Part shown: in pieces, positions 1 through 13,700 of the stretch
Numbering within the stretch: position 1 is the first letter of the stretch
Layout: each line of letters opens with the position of its first letter
Origin: Istiophorus platypterus
Lineage: Eukaryota > Chordata > Actinopteri > Istiophoriformes > Istiophoridae
DNA length: 64,000 nt
Direction: 5' to 3'
NCBI GenBank assembly: GCA_016859345.1
Contig: CM029129.1
Span: 17,643,946-17,707,945 of the forward strand
Made by a program: the position numbers and the translations under genes
The notes under the pieces: model-generated
Databases searched by the model: none
The model's input: the letters and a program-made list of their open reading frames with translations, nothing else
What the model was told of the DNA's origin: nothing

Positions 1-3000
1 ATCCTTTGCTCTCGCAGATTGACTCAGGAAGATGCTACGGGTGCCCTTGGCAATTGCAATCAACAGTTTAAACTCAAAAAAGTTAAAGCTTCCAAGACCA
101 CTCCATGGTATTTTAGGTCCATTAAGATACTGCACCGGAACATTTGTGGTATTTACATGTAGTCAAGTGCCTACTTGTGATACACGTTTGCATTCATTCC
201 TGGCAGTGCACAAGAGTCTGTCAAGCCTGCGAGCGCGTGGAAGGTTTATCAGAGCTCACCGGGACGAGCTTATGAATGCCAATCCTTTGTCTCGCAGAGA
301 AACACTACATGGCTCATTTGAGCTCAGCTCTCTGCAGAATGCAACATGTCATGAACTTCTGCTCATAAACTGTTCATGACTGTCATACCTAAACCAAGTT
401 TATGGGCTTATTACCACCAACAGCTAGACTGGTGTGGTGTAGTAGACCATGGTGAATTGTGGTTTACACTTACAGTAGCTCTCTATAAAACTACATAGCA
501 GTATTTGGAGCGGTGTGCATCAAGTATGAGTTGAGTATATCTTGTGATCGAATGTTTCAGATGCGGGACTCTGATCTACTGATGATGCATCAAAATGCAA
601 TTCATTTTGAGAAAACATAGCTGAATATTCTGTCTACTCTAAAAGGCCTAAACTAAGAAACAAGTATTCAGGTATTCAAGCATGGCAAACATGTTGCTGT
701 AGCTTTTTGGCTTTGTGAACTCTCAGTTAAGACAACATGACTAATCTGCCACGTGCCGCCACTTGTCTCAAAGGCAAATCATCGGTAACTGAGGTTAAAG
801 CAACACTTGACCTGTAACTGTAATAAGGAGGACGAAATATGAGGGAAAGCGCACAGATAGTCAGAGACAGACCTTGATGATAGCCATCTCTGTCTAATCA
901 TCGCCAGCTCTGTTTGAATTTTGGCTCCAGCCCAAAAGGGGAACACTTTCATTAACCTTACAGTCAATCCACCATGAAAAACAAACACATTAGCCTGGCA
1001 GTCTATCACTCACTGCCCTTTCGTATCAACCACAAATGTTAGCGCTTCCAAGCTTTTTCCTGCTCAGCCTTGCCTTGCCCTTCCGCGGTTCCTGCTGCCA
1101 CCACCATGTTATCTGGCGTTAAACTTTTAACCCTCTGCACTGGAAGCTGGATGAGGCAGAGACTGGCTGACAATGTTGTTTTCACAGACTGCACAAGATT
1201 TTGAAATGACAAGATTTATCTGCCACCTAAAAAAGACGATAAGAATAGATGGAAAAGAAGTCCGGGTCCAGACTGTATTAAATCTTTTGATGAATGTTTT
1301 AGTCCATATTTTTTGGGATGATGAGGCCTCAGTTGCTCAAATCTCAAATGTATTCTAAGACTTTTAATAAAATTACTTTAACTATTTATTAAGCAGTCCT
1401 TTCCCTAACACAAAATACTGAGGCACACTGGCACATGATCTTCTGAGTTTTCATCTTATGTGCTTTTCCTAACCTACACTCGATTTTTTCTGCCCTTAGT
1501 TGCCAACCAGGTGAGGTTAAAAATGAAAATTGGAGTTAGTCAACACTTAAAGGCCTAAGGAGGCTTAAAACTAAGTGCTTTTCAGTCTTGCAGCATCTGA
1601 AACCCACTTTCCAACAGCAGAATAGAGACTGTCAGAATGTGTGCACCCTTTTCCCCAGTTATGAATTTGCTTGAATTTGCTTGTTGAGACTTTAACGACA
1701 TGCAAAAGAAAACAGAGTTCTTGAAGAGGTCAGGGAAGCATTGAGATGCATCCTGGAGGAGGCTATGGTGCTGTGCCCTTCACCCTGCCTTTGGTTATTG
1801 CCATCGGGAACAACTATGAAAACTTTTGCCTTTAGATGTGGTCAAACAACAAACTAAACCATGGCCCTAACCTTAACCATAAGCACTGTATCTATAAAGC
1901 ACTTCTTTAGTAGTGTTTTGGGGGAGTAGTGCATGGCCTGGGAAGACGTGCTGTTTGGGAGTCCCATATCTCTGTTACACCATCAGTTAATGCGATATTG
2001 TGACTTTTTTTTTAACTGGAAAACAACAAAACATTCTCTCATTACCAAATCTTTCCAGTTTTTCCACACTATAATCGCTCAACTTTTCCCAACTTTAAAA
2101 CGACCCCATAGACAGGTCCCAAAGGCGGATTTTAAGTCAGCAATAGGCTTGGTGAGAGTCATACACAAACAATCTAGCTACAAAGTCTAATCTATTGAAA
2201 AATGTCATATCTTGGGACCAGTAACTTACACAAAAGGATGCAGGCCAAAACTGGTGGAATGTGTTAATCAGAAAATATAAAACTTGCTGATTAAGAGGTC
2301 AGTATGTTATCATAGAAAACATACATCTGTAATCACACAGTCTATGTGCTATCAGGCCTCTGTCTTATGTCACGGCAGCCGTGGTTTCACATGATTAGGA
2401 GCTGATAACTGACCATGTCTCCTCTGTCATATATGAAAACATTGGCTGCATTTTCAATGAGGTATGAAAGTTATAATCTTTGGGTAAATATTGTAATATG
2501 GCCATTGATACTATATGATCTGCACTTGTAGGCTTAACCACAAATTTGATAAGGGGTAAACCTTACAGTGGAGCTGTTCCAGTGCAGACTTTATATTCTA
2601 TGGTCCTATTTGTCCCATATAGTACCTATATGCTATATGATGAAGGTTGTGGTGGCAGCCAGTGTATGCATCACTTCTGCTCTGGTGATCAGTTTAGAGA
2701 ACGCATTTAACAGGGAACAGTATGAACAGTTGATACTGTGTGAATTGTCTCAGTGTTCTTGTATGAAGGAGACTAAAGTTGTCTAATGTTGTAATTCTGG
2801 CAGAGGTATACTAATGCTGCACTGCCTTAAATGGGAAACAGAGACCCAGACCTGTGCTTTACTACAACATGGCTCTGATTAAGACCAGATCGGCCTGCCT
2901 GTGGTTGGTTCTGAGCCTCAGCCAATTCCTACTCAGGGACAAGTCTGTTAATGTTGTGGTATGAATGCATCTATGTTAATCTCTCCCACTTATATCTGCT

Positions 3001-3165
3001 TGAGTGGAGATCCAGAAAAGCTATTATCATTGGCGAATGGCTGGATAGTGTATTGTTCATTTTTTGGTCCTTTTACAGAAGTCTGGCATGAAGAGTCAAA
3101 GGAGATACAAGAATTAATGGAGGATTGACAATATTCCACCATATGAATGTCAAAGGATGATTATT

Positions 3166-3300
3166 TTATCCTGTTATCCCAAGATCACGAGTTGTTTTCC
3201 CAAAGAAATGTTAAGAAAACAAAAGGTAATTTTCTCAAGATAACAGGATGATTATCTCGTCATTAATATTGTTATCTCAAGATAAGAAGATCATTTTATC
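3166..3300. repeat. Degenerate TTATCTCAAGATAA-type repeat cluster
   Basis: Near-palindromic units recur four times: GTTATCCCAAGATCA (near 3173), TTCTCAAGATAACAGG (near 3233), GATTATCTCGTC (near 3250) and GTTATCTCAAGATAAG (near 3270). This looks like a decayed copy of a family built on TTATCTCnnGATAA units that is widespread in fish. Seen directly; the family assignment is from memory. Confidence 0.5.
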
Positions 3301-3594
3301 GATTCATTCAAATCATTCTTCCTGATTTGAGGAAAAACTCACAAGGAAACGTGTTTCAGTGATCTGACTGATACTTTTGGCTCTAGGGATGGCAATGTCA
3401 GCTGGTTATGCCACTTTGTTCCAGACCGAAATATCTCAACAAGTAGTGAAATTTTATTCAGACATTCATGAGCCCAATACATGAATCTTACTGACTGTTG
3501 TGATCCCCTGACTTTATCTCTAGTGTTATCATAAGATTAAAGATTCTGTTTCAAAAATAAGACACTCCTGCTTCAACTGTACTTTGTGTTATTT

Positions 3595-3735
3595 GCTAAT
3601 TAGTAAAGGTTAGCATGTTAACGTCCAAATTAAGATTGTGAACATGATAAAAATGACACCTGTTAAATATCAGCATGTTACCATGTCATTATGAGATTGT
3701 TAACATGCTGACAAGAACATTTAGATAAAATCATA
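3595..3735. repeat. Degenerate 'tagCATGTTA' minisatellite-like repeat
   Basis: Repeated, diverged GCATGTTA / AACATGCTGA words occur at roughly 3610, 3640, 3670 and 3705. This resembles the teleost interspersed repeat composed of CATGTTAGCATGCTAA-like words. No terminal structure was found. Confidence 0.4.
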
Positions 3736-4639
3736 AAACCACTATGCCATGGTGAGATAGTAAGAAAATAGTAAGAAAAGATCTTGAAATAGCAGGGGTA
3801 AAAAAAAATAATAATAATAAAACCTGCAACCAGCTCTCAGCTTCCTTACTATCAGCTTATTTTTCTCTCAGTATTCAGAACCATCAGGACAAATCGGTTC
3901 AACTCTGAACTCTCGCGGACTTATCTTCAATCTAATGACCAGTCTCTAACTTAACTTTTAAAAAACATTGTTACACCAATATGACTTTTGATGTTGATGG
4001 TTGTCACCTCCTTTCTCTTTTAGGACAACCTGTTTTCATAGCCCTGCATGTCTCCCAATAAGTCCTGTTGACATCAGGTAAACTGGGCGTCATCAGGTGG
4101 AGCGACCTTGTGCCAGTAGCACACAGGCTGCAACATGGCAAGAAAGCATTACACCTGTCCTCTCGCTAGGAACCTTAAAGTCTCTTCTCTTCTCTTCTCC
4201 TCTCCTCTCTACTCTTTTCTCTGTTTCTCTGCTACCATCTTCTGGCCAAAAATGAAAATTTCATTATCTTGGTTCTCGAAACACATTGGTAATAACCAGT
4301 TTGGTCCACAGCATTGACAAAATAAACAGTAAGTGTAAAACAAAACGGTTGGCTCGGCTAAGAAATGGTAACAAGACACAATTAACTTGGTTGCAACTTA
4401 ACATAAATACTTGATTTACTTTTACTCCATTGTGTCATTCTTAGTTAATCCAGCAGTATCTTACTTCTGCTCTTCTCACATCTCATGGTACCATTACTCC
4501 ATTTGAATTTATGCAGGGATGCAGAGGTGAACTGTGACCGTAAGGCCTTTTTTACTTGTCCAAAACAAACTTTGCAAAATAATAAGAGAAGTTGACTTGC
4601 TTTGTAGCAAAATTATATGTTTTACGAGTTAAAGATGCA

Positions 4640-5035
4640 TTTAAGATCCTTTATTTAAAAAAAAAAAAGAAGTTTTAACTCCTTCCCAAAAAAAAGGAAG
4701 AACCGCAATCTGATTCGCGCTTCGTAATGTACCTCGCTACCAGCCGTAGTTACGTCATCAAAACAAGCCGATCGAGCAGCATGGACGTTCCCCGTCGCTG
4801 AGGAATTTTTGACCTTTTCGAGTTTTCCTTTTCTAATAGTGTCGGTGAGCATATTTTATTTTTTTTTAACATCCTGCCTTTAGTAATCTGTTTCGATGTC
4901 AGTTACAGTTCGTGGAGCTTGTAACTGCTGTTTTTGAGTGAATACGGCTGAGAGGTGAAAGCCGCAGTGAAGCTAGAAGCAGCGGCTGGTTGTCTTCTTA
5001 TGTCACGCTCCTCGTATTTATAACCTGAAACGTAG
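4640..5035 (+). promoter_or_regulatory. mrps17: Putative mrps17 promoter and non-coding first exon
   Basis: A locally CpG-containing patch starts near 4700 and carries a CRE/ATF-type site, TTACGTCA, at 4750-4757. A donor-like GTAG|GTAATG at 5035/5036 could end a non-coding first exon that splices to the acceptor at 5621/5622, 21 bases before the mrps17 ATG. The transcription start is not defined by any TATA box. Inference from sequence only. Confidence 0.4.
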
Positions 5036-5162
5036 GTAATGTTACTGTAAATGGTGCCGCATTTTATACAGGTGACAGTACCGATTATTAAATAAAAGTG
5101 TCAATTGTAAAGTTGAGGTTAAAAATCGCAGTAAATTAAAGAGCTGCCAGAGGCCGTGTTGG

Positions 5163-5500
5163 AGAATAACGAAGTACATCTACTCATGTACTGTATTTTT
5201 AAATATAATATTACTTTTTTACATTTTTTATACTTGTACCTCAATACGTTTCAGAGAGAACTTAATTCATGTATGAGAACAACTTGTCTTTCCCATTAAC
5301 TATGTCATGACTCCTCAGATTTATCTGCTGACCTTTTGCAGGGGCCCGACCTTTATGTGGGGGACACAGAAGTAATCTAGCTAATTATATATAAAGTAGT
5401 TAAAAGTAACCCCACCTCAAGCAGCTTGAGCAGTTAAATGTTAAATGCTGTGTATACATTGATGCATCAGTACAACTTATTCCACCACTGGATAGAAGCC
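5163..5500. repeat. Teleost 'AAGTACnTnTACTCAAGTACTG' interspersed repeat
   Basis: Runs such as GAAGTACATCTACTCATGTA, then ATACTTGTACCTCAATACG and CGTTTCAGAGAGAA, and an end resembling ATTGATGCATCAGTA, match the order of words in a very common fish repeat full of AAGTACTCAAGTA motifs. It sits in the presumed first intron of mrps17. A related, oppositely oriented copy is at 17459-17950. Family recognised from memory, not by search. Confidence 0.55.
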
Positions 5501-5642
5501 AGTTATTGTGATATCAGAACATTTGGTTTACAAAAGAGGGGCTATGTCTTCAGCTGATTGCTATGTGTCAGATAATGGCTGAGGACAAAATGTAAAATCT
5601 TCCTGGTCTTCCATACTACAGGGTTGAATAGCTTTGTCCAGA

Positions 5643-6835
5643 ATGTCGGTCAAGCAGGCATCAGTCCATGCCAAATGGATCATCGGCAGAGTAATAGGGA
5701 CCAAGATGTACAAAACTGCCAAAGTGAGAGTCACGAGGCTGGTGCTGGACCCGTACCTGCTGAAGGTGAACCGTTTAACAGTGTTCATTCAATGCTTATA
5801 GATACAGGAAAGACAGGTTGCATGGATGTTACATAGCCTACTTCCCAAACAAGGAGGTCAAAAATGATGTCAGTTTGGTCGTTTCTCTTTCATGTTTACC
5901 CATTATTTAATTTTGTCTCATGAAAACACATAAATTGCCCACAGCAACGTGTACAAGATCGAGATAACACGTGTAAAGACGGAGAACTTTTTAAGCTTTT
6001 AGAAGTTATCTTAATGTTGAAGCAACTTAACTAATAATACTAATAATGGAATGATATTACTGGTACTTGATTAGTTGATTGGAAACTAATTAATGATTTA
6101 CATAAACTGATTCCAGTCGTAAGGTTAATTAAATTGCTTTCCTCATTTGTCAAGTAAAAATGCCAAAGACTTTTTGTTTACAGTTTCACAAATGTGAACA
6201 CTTTGTTGCTCTCTTCTGTTTCATAATATTATAAATCGCACACATCCCAGTGGCTTATAGTCTGTTTTTGAAAACGATTGTAAGGCATCACTTTGGACTG
6301 CAGTAACTTGTGCATTTGCCACTTAACTTAATAATCTTGTCAGTAATTGAAATTAAGCAAAAATGATTGATTAACTACCTGCAGCCACATGTAGTACATG
6401 ATCAACCTCAGTGTGTACAACCAAATGTTATTCATTTTCTGATTGAAGATTAGTTGCTGTGCAGTGACAATGTATTTTAATAAGTTGAACAATATCTTCT
6501 CTTCCCCATAGTACTACAACAAGAGGAAGACTTACTTTGCCCATGATGCTTTGCAACAGTGCACTGTGGGAGATATTGTCCTTCTCAAGGCTCTGCCTGA
6601 GGCCAGGTCCAAACATGTCAAGCATGAACTGTCTGAGATAGTGTATAAAGTAGGTCGGGTGGTCGACCCACTGACAGGAAAGAGAGTTGCAGGGACTGAG
6701 TTTGTGGAGCCCCTGGCTGACCTTCCACTCGGCCTGGAGGAGACGACGACGTTAACAGAAAAACTGCAGGAGCTCAACATCTCTGCTGCCTCCAGTGGAG
6801 CTGACGTCCCACCAGCACACATTCCGGCTCCATGA
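5643..6835 (+). CDS. mrps17: Mitochondrial ribosomal protein S17 (uS17m)
   Basis: Two coding exons, 5643-5765 and 6512-6835, join in phase 0 to give 148 residues. The N-terminal exon encodes MSVKQASVHAKWIIGRVIG, followed by a strand rich in Lys and Arg. The second exon begins YYNKRKTYFAHD and continues through a VGDIVLL segment. This is the uS17 OB-fold core and closely follows human MRPS17 (about 130 aa), with a longer, poorly conserved C-terminal tail ending HIPAP. The protein binds 12S rRNA in the small subunit of the mitochondrial ribosome. The ATG follows an acceptor (CTACAG) by 21 bases, so the 5' UTR is probably split. The donor is AAG|GTGAAC and the acceptor is CCCCATAG. A polyA signal lies 190 bases downstream. 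Identity is secure; the 5' end is inferred. Confidence 0.96.
6050..6372. repeat. Teleost 'GATTAATCGATTA' hAT-like repeat fragment (mrps17 intron)
   Basis: The stretch contains GATTAGTTGATTGGAAAC, then CAAGTAAAAATGCCAAA, then TTTCACAAATGTGAACA and TGTTTCATAATATTATAAA. That word order matches a common teleost non-autonomous repeat rich in GATTAATCGATTA at its ends. It is old and degraded. Other fragments lie at 10365-10560, 44531-44835 and 45149-45245. Confidence 0.5.
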
Positions 6836-7024
6836 TAGAAAATTCTGTTCTTCTCTGAAGTAACGTTAGCTTAAACACATTTTTCTGTTTCAGGTGTTCA
6901 TGTAAATATAAGTTTATAAACCAGTAATCTGTTGTATAATATATATGGATGGAGAGCCTGAATGCATTTTCCTTTCTGCCTGCTCAGGTGGTTTGAATGC
7001 GCAACACATTTCTGAGGAATTTAC

Positions 7025-7030
7025 AATAAA
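7025..7030 (+). terminator. mrps17: mrps17 polyadenylation signal
   Basis: AATAAA, 190 bases after the stop codon, in AT-rich sequence. It is the first canonical signal downstream of mrps17. Confidence 0.6.
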
Positions 7031-7599
7031 ATGACAATAAGAATGCATGGTGTTGTTCACAAATATGTATGCATGTTGCCCATTTCTACTCTGAGGCTAA
7101 AGTTCTGTTTTTAAAAGATGTCACAAAGTCATATTAAAACGTTAACGTATATTACCATATGTATAGGATGCAAAAGCATTTTTAATCAATATCGATCACT
7201 GTTGCAATCTTAAACTTGGTATTATATTATGGACAAGCTTGCAGTAAGTGCTCAAATTGACGAACACTTCTCTGTCAGAAATTGGATCTTTCCTGTAGTT
7301 TTTATCCTTTTATTGAAATCCTGCATGTGTGTATAAAAGGGTAGTGCTTGGGTCAGTCTTGCTTTGAGACCCGTTTAAGTTATATTAAGAACGAGAGAAG
7401 TTTTATGCATTGGTCAAAGGAAAATAGAATATGTCAACGGAGATGTTTTAGTCAGGTCCAAAGCCTACGGATCCAGAAATTAACGAATCGGAGCAGTAAC
7501 GGGATTGTTGTCAGCTCCGCACGTTAATCCGGAGCAGGTTGGAAATCAATAGTTGTGACTTGTGCATAAACTGTAATTTTTAACAACCCCCTCGTACAT

Positions 7600-7793
7600 C
7601 ATCACCAGCCCCCCAAACCATCGGCTGAGCCGCATAAACTTAACTGACACAATAAAGCCACTCCGCTGCAAGAAGTTAACACGGGGTTGCGTTGTTGCAT
7701 GTAACGTCAGCTCCCTCGGGATCAGCCCGGTTTGCGGCCGTAGCCCGAGTCAAACAACCTCCATCCAAACTCGCGGCACCATTCAGGGAAAAG
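7600..7793 (+). promoter_or_regulatory. nipsnap2: nipsnap2 promoter / 5' UTR
   Basis: CpG content rises from about 7690 across exon 1 to about 8100. There is no TATA box. A CRE-like TAACGTCA lies at 7702-7709, about 85 bases before the ATG. This is typical of a housekeeping promoter. The exact start site cannot be read from the sequence. Confidence 0.5.
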
Positions 7794-10700
7794 ATGGCGA
7801 CCCGAGTCCTTCAGAGAGCGGGCAACGGCCTCAGGCAGACGAAAACCGGGCTCCGGGCGAACGGACGGGTCACGGTGGTCGTAAGGTCGGAGTCTTGCAG
7901 GTCGATTTTTGCCGTTGCACGTGTGGAAATCTTTCACAGGAAACCTGTTAAGTTTCGGGAGAGTTGACACCAATGACGAACTCCGGCATTGCTAGGCGGC
8001 TAAGCTAACGCTAACCGGGGAGGGGGGGGAGAGGGGGGCGCGTTGGCTGCGTTCAGATCCCCGTGTAACGGACTTAGCCGGAATTAGCCCTCTAGCTCTA
8101 AACTTGCTAATTTTCTGCTAATGCTAATTATGACCGTCCCGATTTTACAAAGTTGGGGGGAAACTTGCGTTTGCATTTTATTTTTTTTTCCCTCTGCGTA
8201 TACTTCACAAAACCGTGCAAAGGTCTGTGCTTTTCGCCGTGAGCAGAAACGACACGAAAATCACAACCGAGTTTTCTGTCGATCCTAAACTGATTTTAAC
8301 TTCAAGGTCAAAACGCGACGAATCGCTAGACAGCGGCGCTTGTTTTGACCGGTGAGTGACAGGTCCCCGCCGAGGCAGGTGTGTGTGTGTGTGTGTGTGC
8401 TCTTGACCAAAATGCTGGGAAAAAGAAAATGTTTACGACTGAAATCGCAGATTTTCACTTGATGCATCTGAAAGAAAAATCGCTAAAATGCGACAGCTTT
8501 GGATGCGCGGTGGAAAGTAAGAGCGGTGTTTTTGCATTAGCCGGCAAACGGGGCTGCTTCGTGATAAATGTAAATAATGCATGGAATACCTGTTGGCACC
8601 TTTTAAAATTAAGTTTATTTACATGAGGAAACCAAGTACTACTCATGCGGGAAGGCTGCTTAGTGTTCGTGTAGACTGATCCTCTGATTATGTGCAGTAT
8701 GCAGAGCTTATAGCCTTATCTAGCCTCTGAGCTGGAGTTTCTTTGCTATGAATGAGTTAGATATTCTAAGAAATTTGTATAATGTGCGTTTTCCTGTTGC
8801 AGTCATCTTCTACTGTTATCTGAGCATCATAAAGAAGGACAAGGCCAGACAATTTTACGTATTTTTCACATTTTATCACAGGCAAACTCTGGGCTTGATA
8901 TTAAAGACATGCCAGTAATATCTACAGAAGTATAGTCGGGCTAATGCTGGGCTAACACAAAAAAAATAGCATAACTAAACATTTTAATCAGGATCCCTTA
9001 AATTTGATTATTAAGGAATTGTACCAACATATCATTGTAACAACTAGAACAACTTTCAGCTGAAAAATAACCTTTTCTGTGCTCTCTGGTCGACAGAGAA
9101 CGTAATGGAGACACCGTTTCTGAATTTCTGTGCTGAATTTTCCTGTTATTTTCAGGCTGACCTGTTTACCACCTCAGATAAGTCTGCAATGAGCTAATAT
9201 CAGCTGACCTATTGGCCTGGCTGAATAATTGGTCTCGCTCTACACACACAAACACAAAAACTTAATAATGAAAGAGGAAAGAATACAACAACAACAAAAC
9301 CCTCTAACATAGAAACTAATCATATGCCTTAGAAAATAGAAAACCTTTTATTTTGCTTTAGCATGGGCACAGTTGTGACAGATATCAGGTCATCAGGTGG
9401 TTTAACTGAAAGTGCTCCCACCAGGACAGGTGCTGTCAGAAAAACCACCACTTGATAGCCTCAGAGGCCTGAATGTAGCCAGTGAGCCGGCCAGAAAGGT
9501 CCTGGGGAGCCCAAATGCTTTAAGGGCGGGCATTAGTTGGCCAGTCTTTTCTGTTATAGGTGTTTTATTTCCTCATTATGTAGCAGACGAAAGGCTGGTT
9601 TGAATCCAACTTTTGTGTTGTGTTTCACAACAGGAGCCTCTCAGCTTTCCGGGAAGACAGCTGGTTCAAGTCTCTGTTTGTTAGAAAGGTCGACCCAAGG
9701 AAAGATGCTCACTCGCATCTGCTCGCCAAGAAAGAAGACAACAATCTGTACAAAATACAGTGTATGTACTGTTTGTGACTGGGTAGTGCCATGGTGGTAT
9801 GCTGAAAAAGATTATCCTAATTTAATAATGCTAATCTTATGAAATCTTTAAGATGGTGTATTATCAACTCAGGCTTTCTTGTTTCCTTGCAGTCCACAAT
9901 GTCAAACCTGAATGCCTAGATGCTTACAATCAGCTTTGGTAAGAAGTCCCTGTTCCTTTAATTGACTTCATTCAGTTGGCTGATCAAGGTGCTGGTTTTG
10001 TAATCTGTGCAGCCATTTTTTGACATGAGTGTGTGTTGTGCGTGTGTTACCAGTGAGGACGTCTTGCCTTCCATTCACGCTGACCCTGAATACCCTTGTG
10101 AGCTCGTGGGCACCTGGAACACATGGTACGGAGAGCAGGATCAGGCAGGTAAGAGAACATGCTCAAATACATGCAAGTGATAAAACTGTTTGTGAACTGA
10201 TAAAGATCCCATTAAGTCAGGTAGTCTAAATGATAAAAGAGCTTCCTTTTTAGAAAATAAGACGATAAATAAGGTGGAGTAATCAGTCAACAGAAAATGA
10301 CCACTTTTACTGATAATGCAGGTGAATCAAGAAAAAACTCTGAAAAAAATCCTTTTTGTTTTCATCATTATTAAAATTTAACATTTTTCACCTTTACAAG
10401 TGTTGGTTTCTCAAAAGAAGCAATTTAGAGTTGCACCCTTTGGCTCTTGGAACTTGTGGTGTACATTTTTCATTGTTTTCTGACATTTGATAAGTAAAAA
10501 AAGAAAAGGATAGATTAACTGATTATGATGATGATTGTTAGTAGCATTAAAGCTTTAAAGGTGGCCTGTACTGAAACACTTAAGGGCATCAGTCAGAAAT
10601 CTGTCACCTTGAATACATATCTCATTTTCTCACGGACGCTCAGATGTTACTTGAAAATGATACCACAGTTTGCTGCTGCTGGTGTGAAAGAGAGTCAGGT

Positions 10701-13700
10701 TTAGAGGATTTTTTGAACTGAGAAATTTCTTTTCTCCCTTTAACTCTTAAGGACATAAAGACAGACATTTCTTATGCATACTGCTGTTGCTCTGCTCTTT
10801 GACAGCTTTTATATTGCAGTTAATTATAGCTGTGACTGTACTGCACTTTTCCTGGCTGCTGTCCATTTTGCTCTAGTGGTGACATTTATCATTCCTCAGC
10901 TGAAATCTGCCTCTAATGTCACAGCACAGTAATATTGGAAACCTCAGATGATCTAAAAGGCTGCACAAATAAAACACATAACATTCAGTACTCTGCTCTG
11001 AGAAATTTTGTTTTATACCATTTTTAATAGACATGGTCTCCTTATTCTTTGAGTGATACTTTTCACTTTTGACATGTTTAGTCCTGTAAAATTAACAGTC
11101 TTCAGTCAGAATCTCGTGTTTTATGAGATTTAAGTTTAGCGTAAGAGATTCATGGTTGAAACACTGGATCTCATTATGCCAGCTCCACATCACAGGTGGT
11201 CTAGAGAGATAAATGTTAAACTACAATTTTTAACATAAAATAATAAATTGCCCAAAGAAATACAGACGCCAAGATATATTTGAGAGCTGCATTATTTTTG
11301 GCTCTTCTGCTCCTTCTATTCTAGTTCACCTGTGGAGATATCGGGGAGGATACCCGGCTCTCACCGAAGTCATGAACAAACTCAGGCAGAATAAGGTAAC
11401 GGGTGCTCGTAGTAGTTCAGTATACGGGCAGCTGGTGACCTGTAGGCCAATTTGTCCAGCAGTGCACCCCTCAAATTAGATCCATAGACCATTTTTCCAG
11501 CTTCTCTTTCCCTGTGTTCTTCTTCTGTGATTTTTTTTTTTTTTTTTTATTGCAGCTATTTGGTGTAATTATAATTTTGGTGCAATTATCGTTGAAGCTT
11601 ATTTACAGAAAAGCAGTTGTATACTGTAAATAAGGTAAGTGCAGTTAATGGGTCCAATCCTGCCTTATTCATGTTGTATATTTGTTTTTAATTGACAGAA
11701 ATCCAGGGAATTTTTTGTTTGGTTGGTTTTGTATTTTTAAAAATCAGGTTGTCTGAAATTTAACTGAAAAATAACCTCTCATAGATTTTAGGAACATGAC
11801 ACTGTTCAGACTGAAAATAAGAAAAACTTTTGTAAATAACAAATTCATTTAAAACAACTACTCATTAAAGTGGACACACACTGATTGAAATTAGTGGATT
11901 AATGAGGTAGATTCCTTTTTATTGAATATATGAATATTAAAATTTTGATTTGGACATTCCCACGTAAGTTTTATAGTTATGTATTCCAAAAAAACTGAAC
12001 ACATTAGATAATGCGAGAAGGGATGTTTGTGTGTTGGAACTGGATGCTAACTTTATTTTCTACATCTATCCTGCTATCTGACCAGGGTATTAATAATTTT
12101 ACAGATGTTATTTAGGAGTTGTTGGGTTAAGTCGGATCTGATGAGTAATGTGATGCCGTTGTTTGTCGTTGCTGTAGGAGTTTATGGATTACAGGAGAGA
12201 GAGGGGGAAGATGCTGCTGTCTCGGAGGAACCAGTTACTGCTGGAGTTCAGTTTCTGGAACGAACCTGTCCCTCGTTCAGGAAGCAACATCTATGAGCTC
12301 CGATCATACCAACTCAGGGTAACTCTGTCTCTTACTAACTGTGGCACATTAACCAGCTTCCTCCCATTATACATAAAAATTGTTCGTCTCTGTTGCTATA
12401 GTGAACAATCCGACAGCTTATTTTCCACACTTCTCCCCTTTTCACTTTTTTTTTTTCAGCCAGGGACAATGATTGAGTGGGGAAATTACTGGTAAGAAGA
12501 AACTTTCTGAATCTTTGTCCTTCTCCATCTTTTATGCTTTCACATGTCTTATTAGAAAATCATCTGATTTGGATTCACATTGAAAGTTGATATGCAAAGC
12601 TAATAATCTTTCTCTCCACTTTATACTAGTTGTTGAGCCACTATTATTATGTACCATTTTAAAAATTACCTCTCTACTATTTTATTGGTTTTAAAGACTG
12701 TAGCAAATGAACATGAGTCAATGGTACATTCTGACCACAAAACCTATGCATGACTCCTAAGCATGATTAGATATATCACATATAATTTGTAAATATAAAG
12801 CATAATTTGCCTGTTTACCCTGGAATTAATATAAGTTCTTATCCGATTAAACTCATAATGACAGTGAAATTTGCCTGTTGATGTAATACAACAAAACAGC
12901 GTGGTAGGTTTAAAACAATTCTCAGGTTGTAACATCAAAATTTTATGTTTTGATGATAAAGAAATTATTGGGATATCAGTGACTGTCAGTATCAATTGAA
13001 CTTTAAACCTACAAACTCTTGTGGTGGTTTAATCAGTGTAGCTCTTGTATAACAAGTTTTTTGTTCAGTGTTTGGGCTTTTTTTTCTTTCTTTCTTTCAT
13101 TCTTTTTTCTCTCTCATGTAACACAACTCTTTGATGCTCTGCAGGGCACGTGCTATTGAGATTCGCCAGAAGAACCATGAGGCTGTGGGAGGCTTTTTCT
13201 CACAGATAGGAAGCCTGTACACGGTTCATCACTTATGGGGTGAGAAGGGTTTCCAGGTTTAATGAACTGTGCAGCACCACCATATTTTTGGGGGAAAATG
13301 CACACAAAAGAGCATATCTGCCATATTAGGGCACCGCTGTATTGCAAATAATTACACAAATGTGTTTATAATGTACTTAAGGGTTCATGAGGTGCATCTT
13401 TGATGTCCCCTCCACATTTTCTCCACCAAGTGTTGGTGTCACGATTGAGGAAATATATTGAAGATCATGGAATCGATCTATATAATTTTAAAATGTATAA
13501 GAACTAAACCCTTTTCTAAGAGTGACGACTGTAGGTTTGATATGTGGAATTGAGTATTTAAACTCAACAGCTTTTTTTTTTTTTTTTTTTGTCTTTCAGC
13601 TTACAAAGACCTTCAGTCTAGAGAAGACACCAGAAATGCAGCCTGGCAGCGTGAGGGCTGGGATGAAGTTGTTTATTATACAGGTAAGTCTTACCTGCTG

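Larger units (their letters stand above)
1..4640. other. Gene-poor 5' flank
   Basis: No open frame here looks like a conserved protein. The longest (32-379, + strand, 115 codons) has no recognisable domain and no convincing splice context. The sequence is AT-rich with short degenerate repeats, described separately. It may be intergenic, or the distal part of an upstream gene whose exons lie outside the window. Confidence 0.5.

Noticed and set aside
32..379. 115-codon + strand ORF at the window start
   Set aside because: No recognisable domain, no splice or promoter context, and of a length expected by chance in 64 kb.
9595..9610. tRNA-like GGTTTGAATCC words (also near 49969)
   Set aside because: No acceptor stem or cloverleaf can be built around them.
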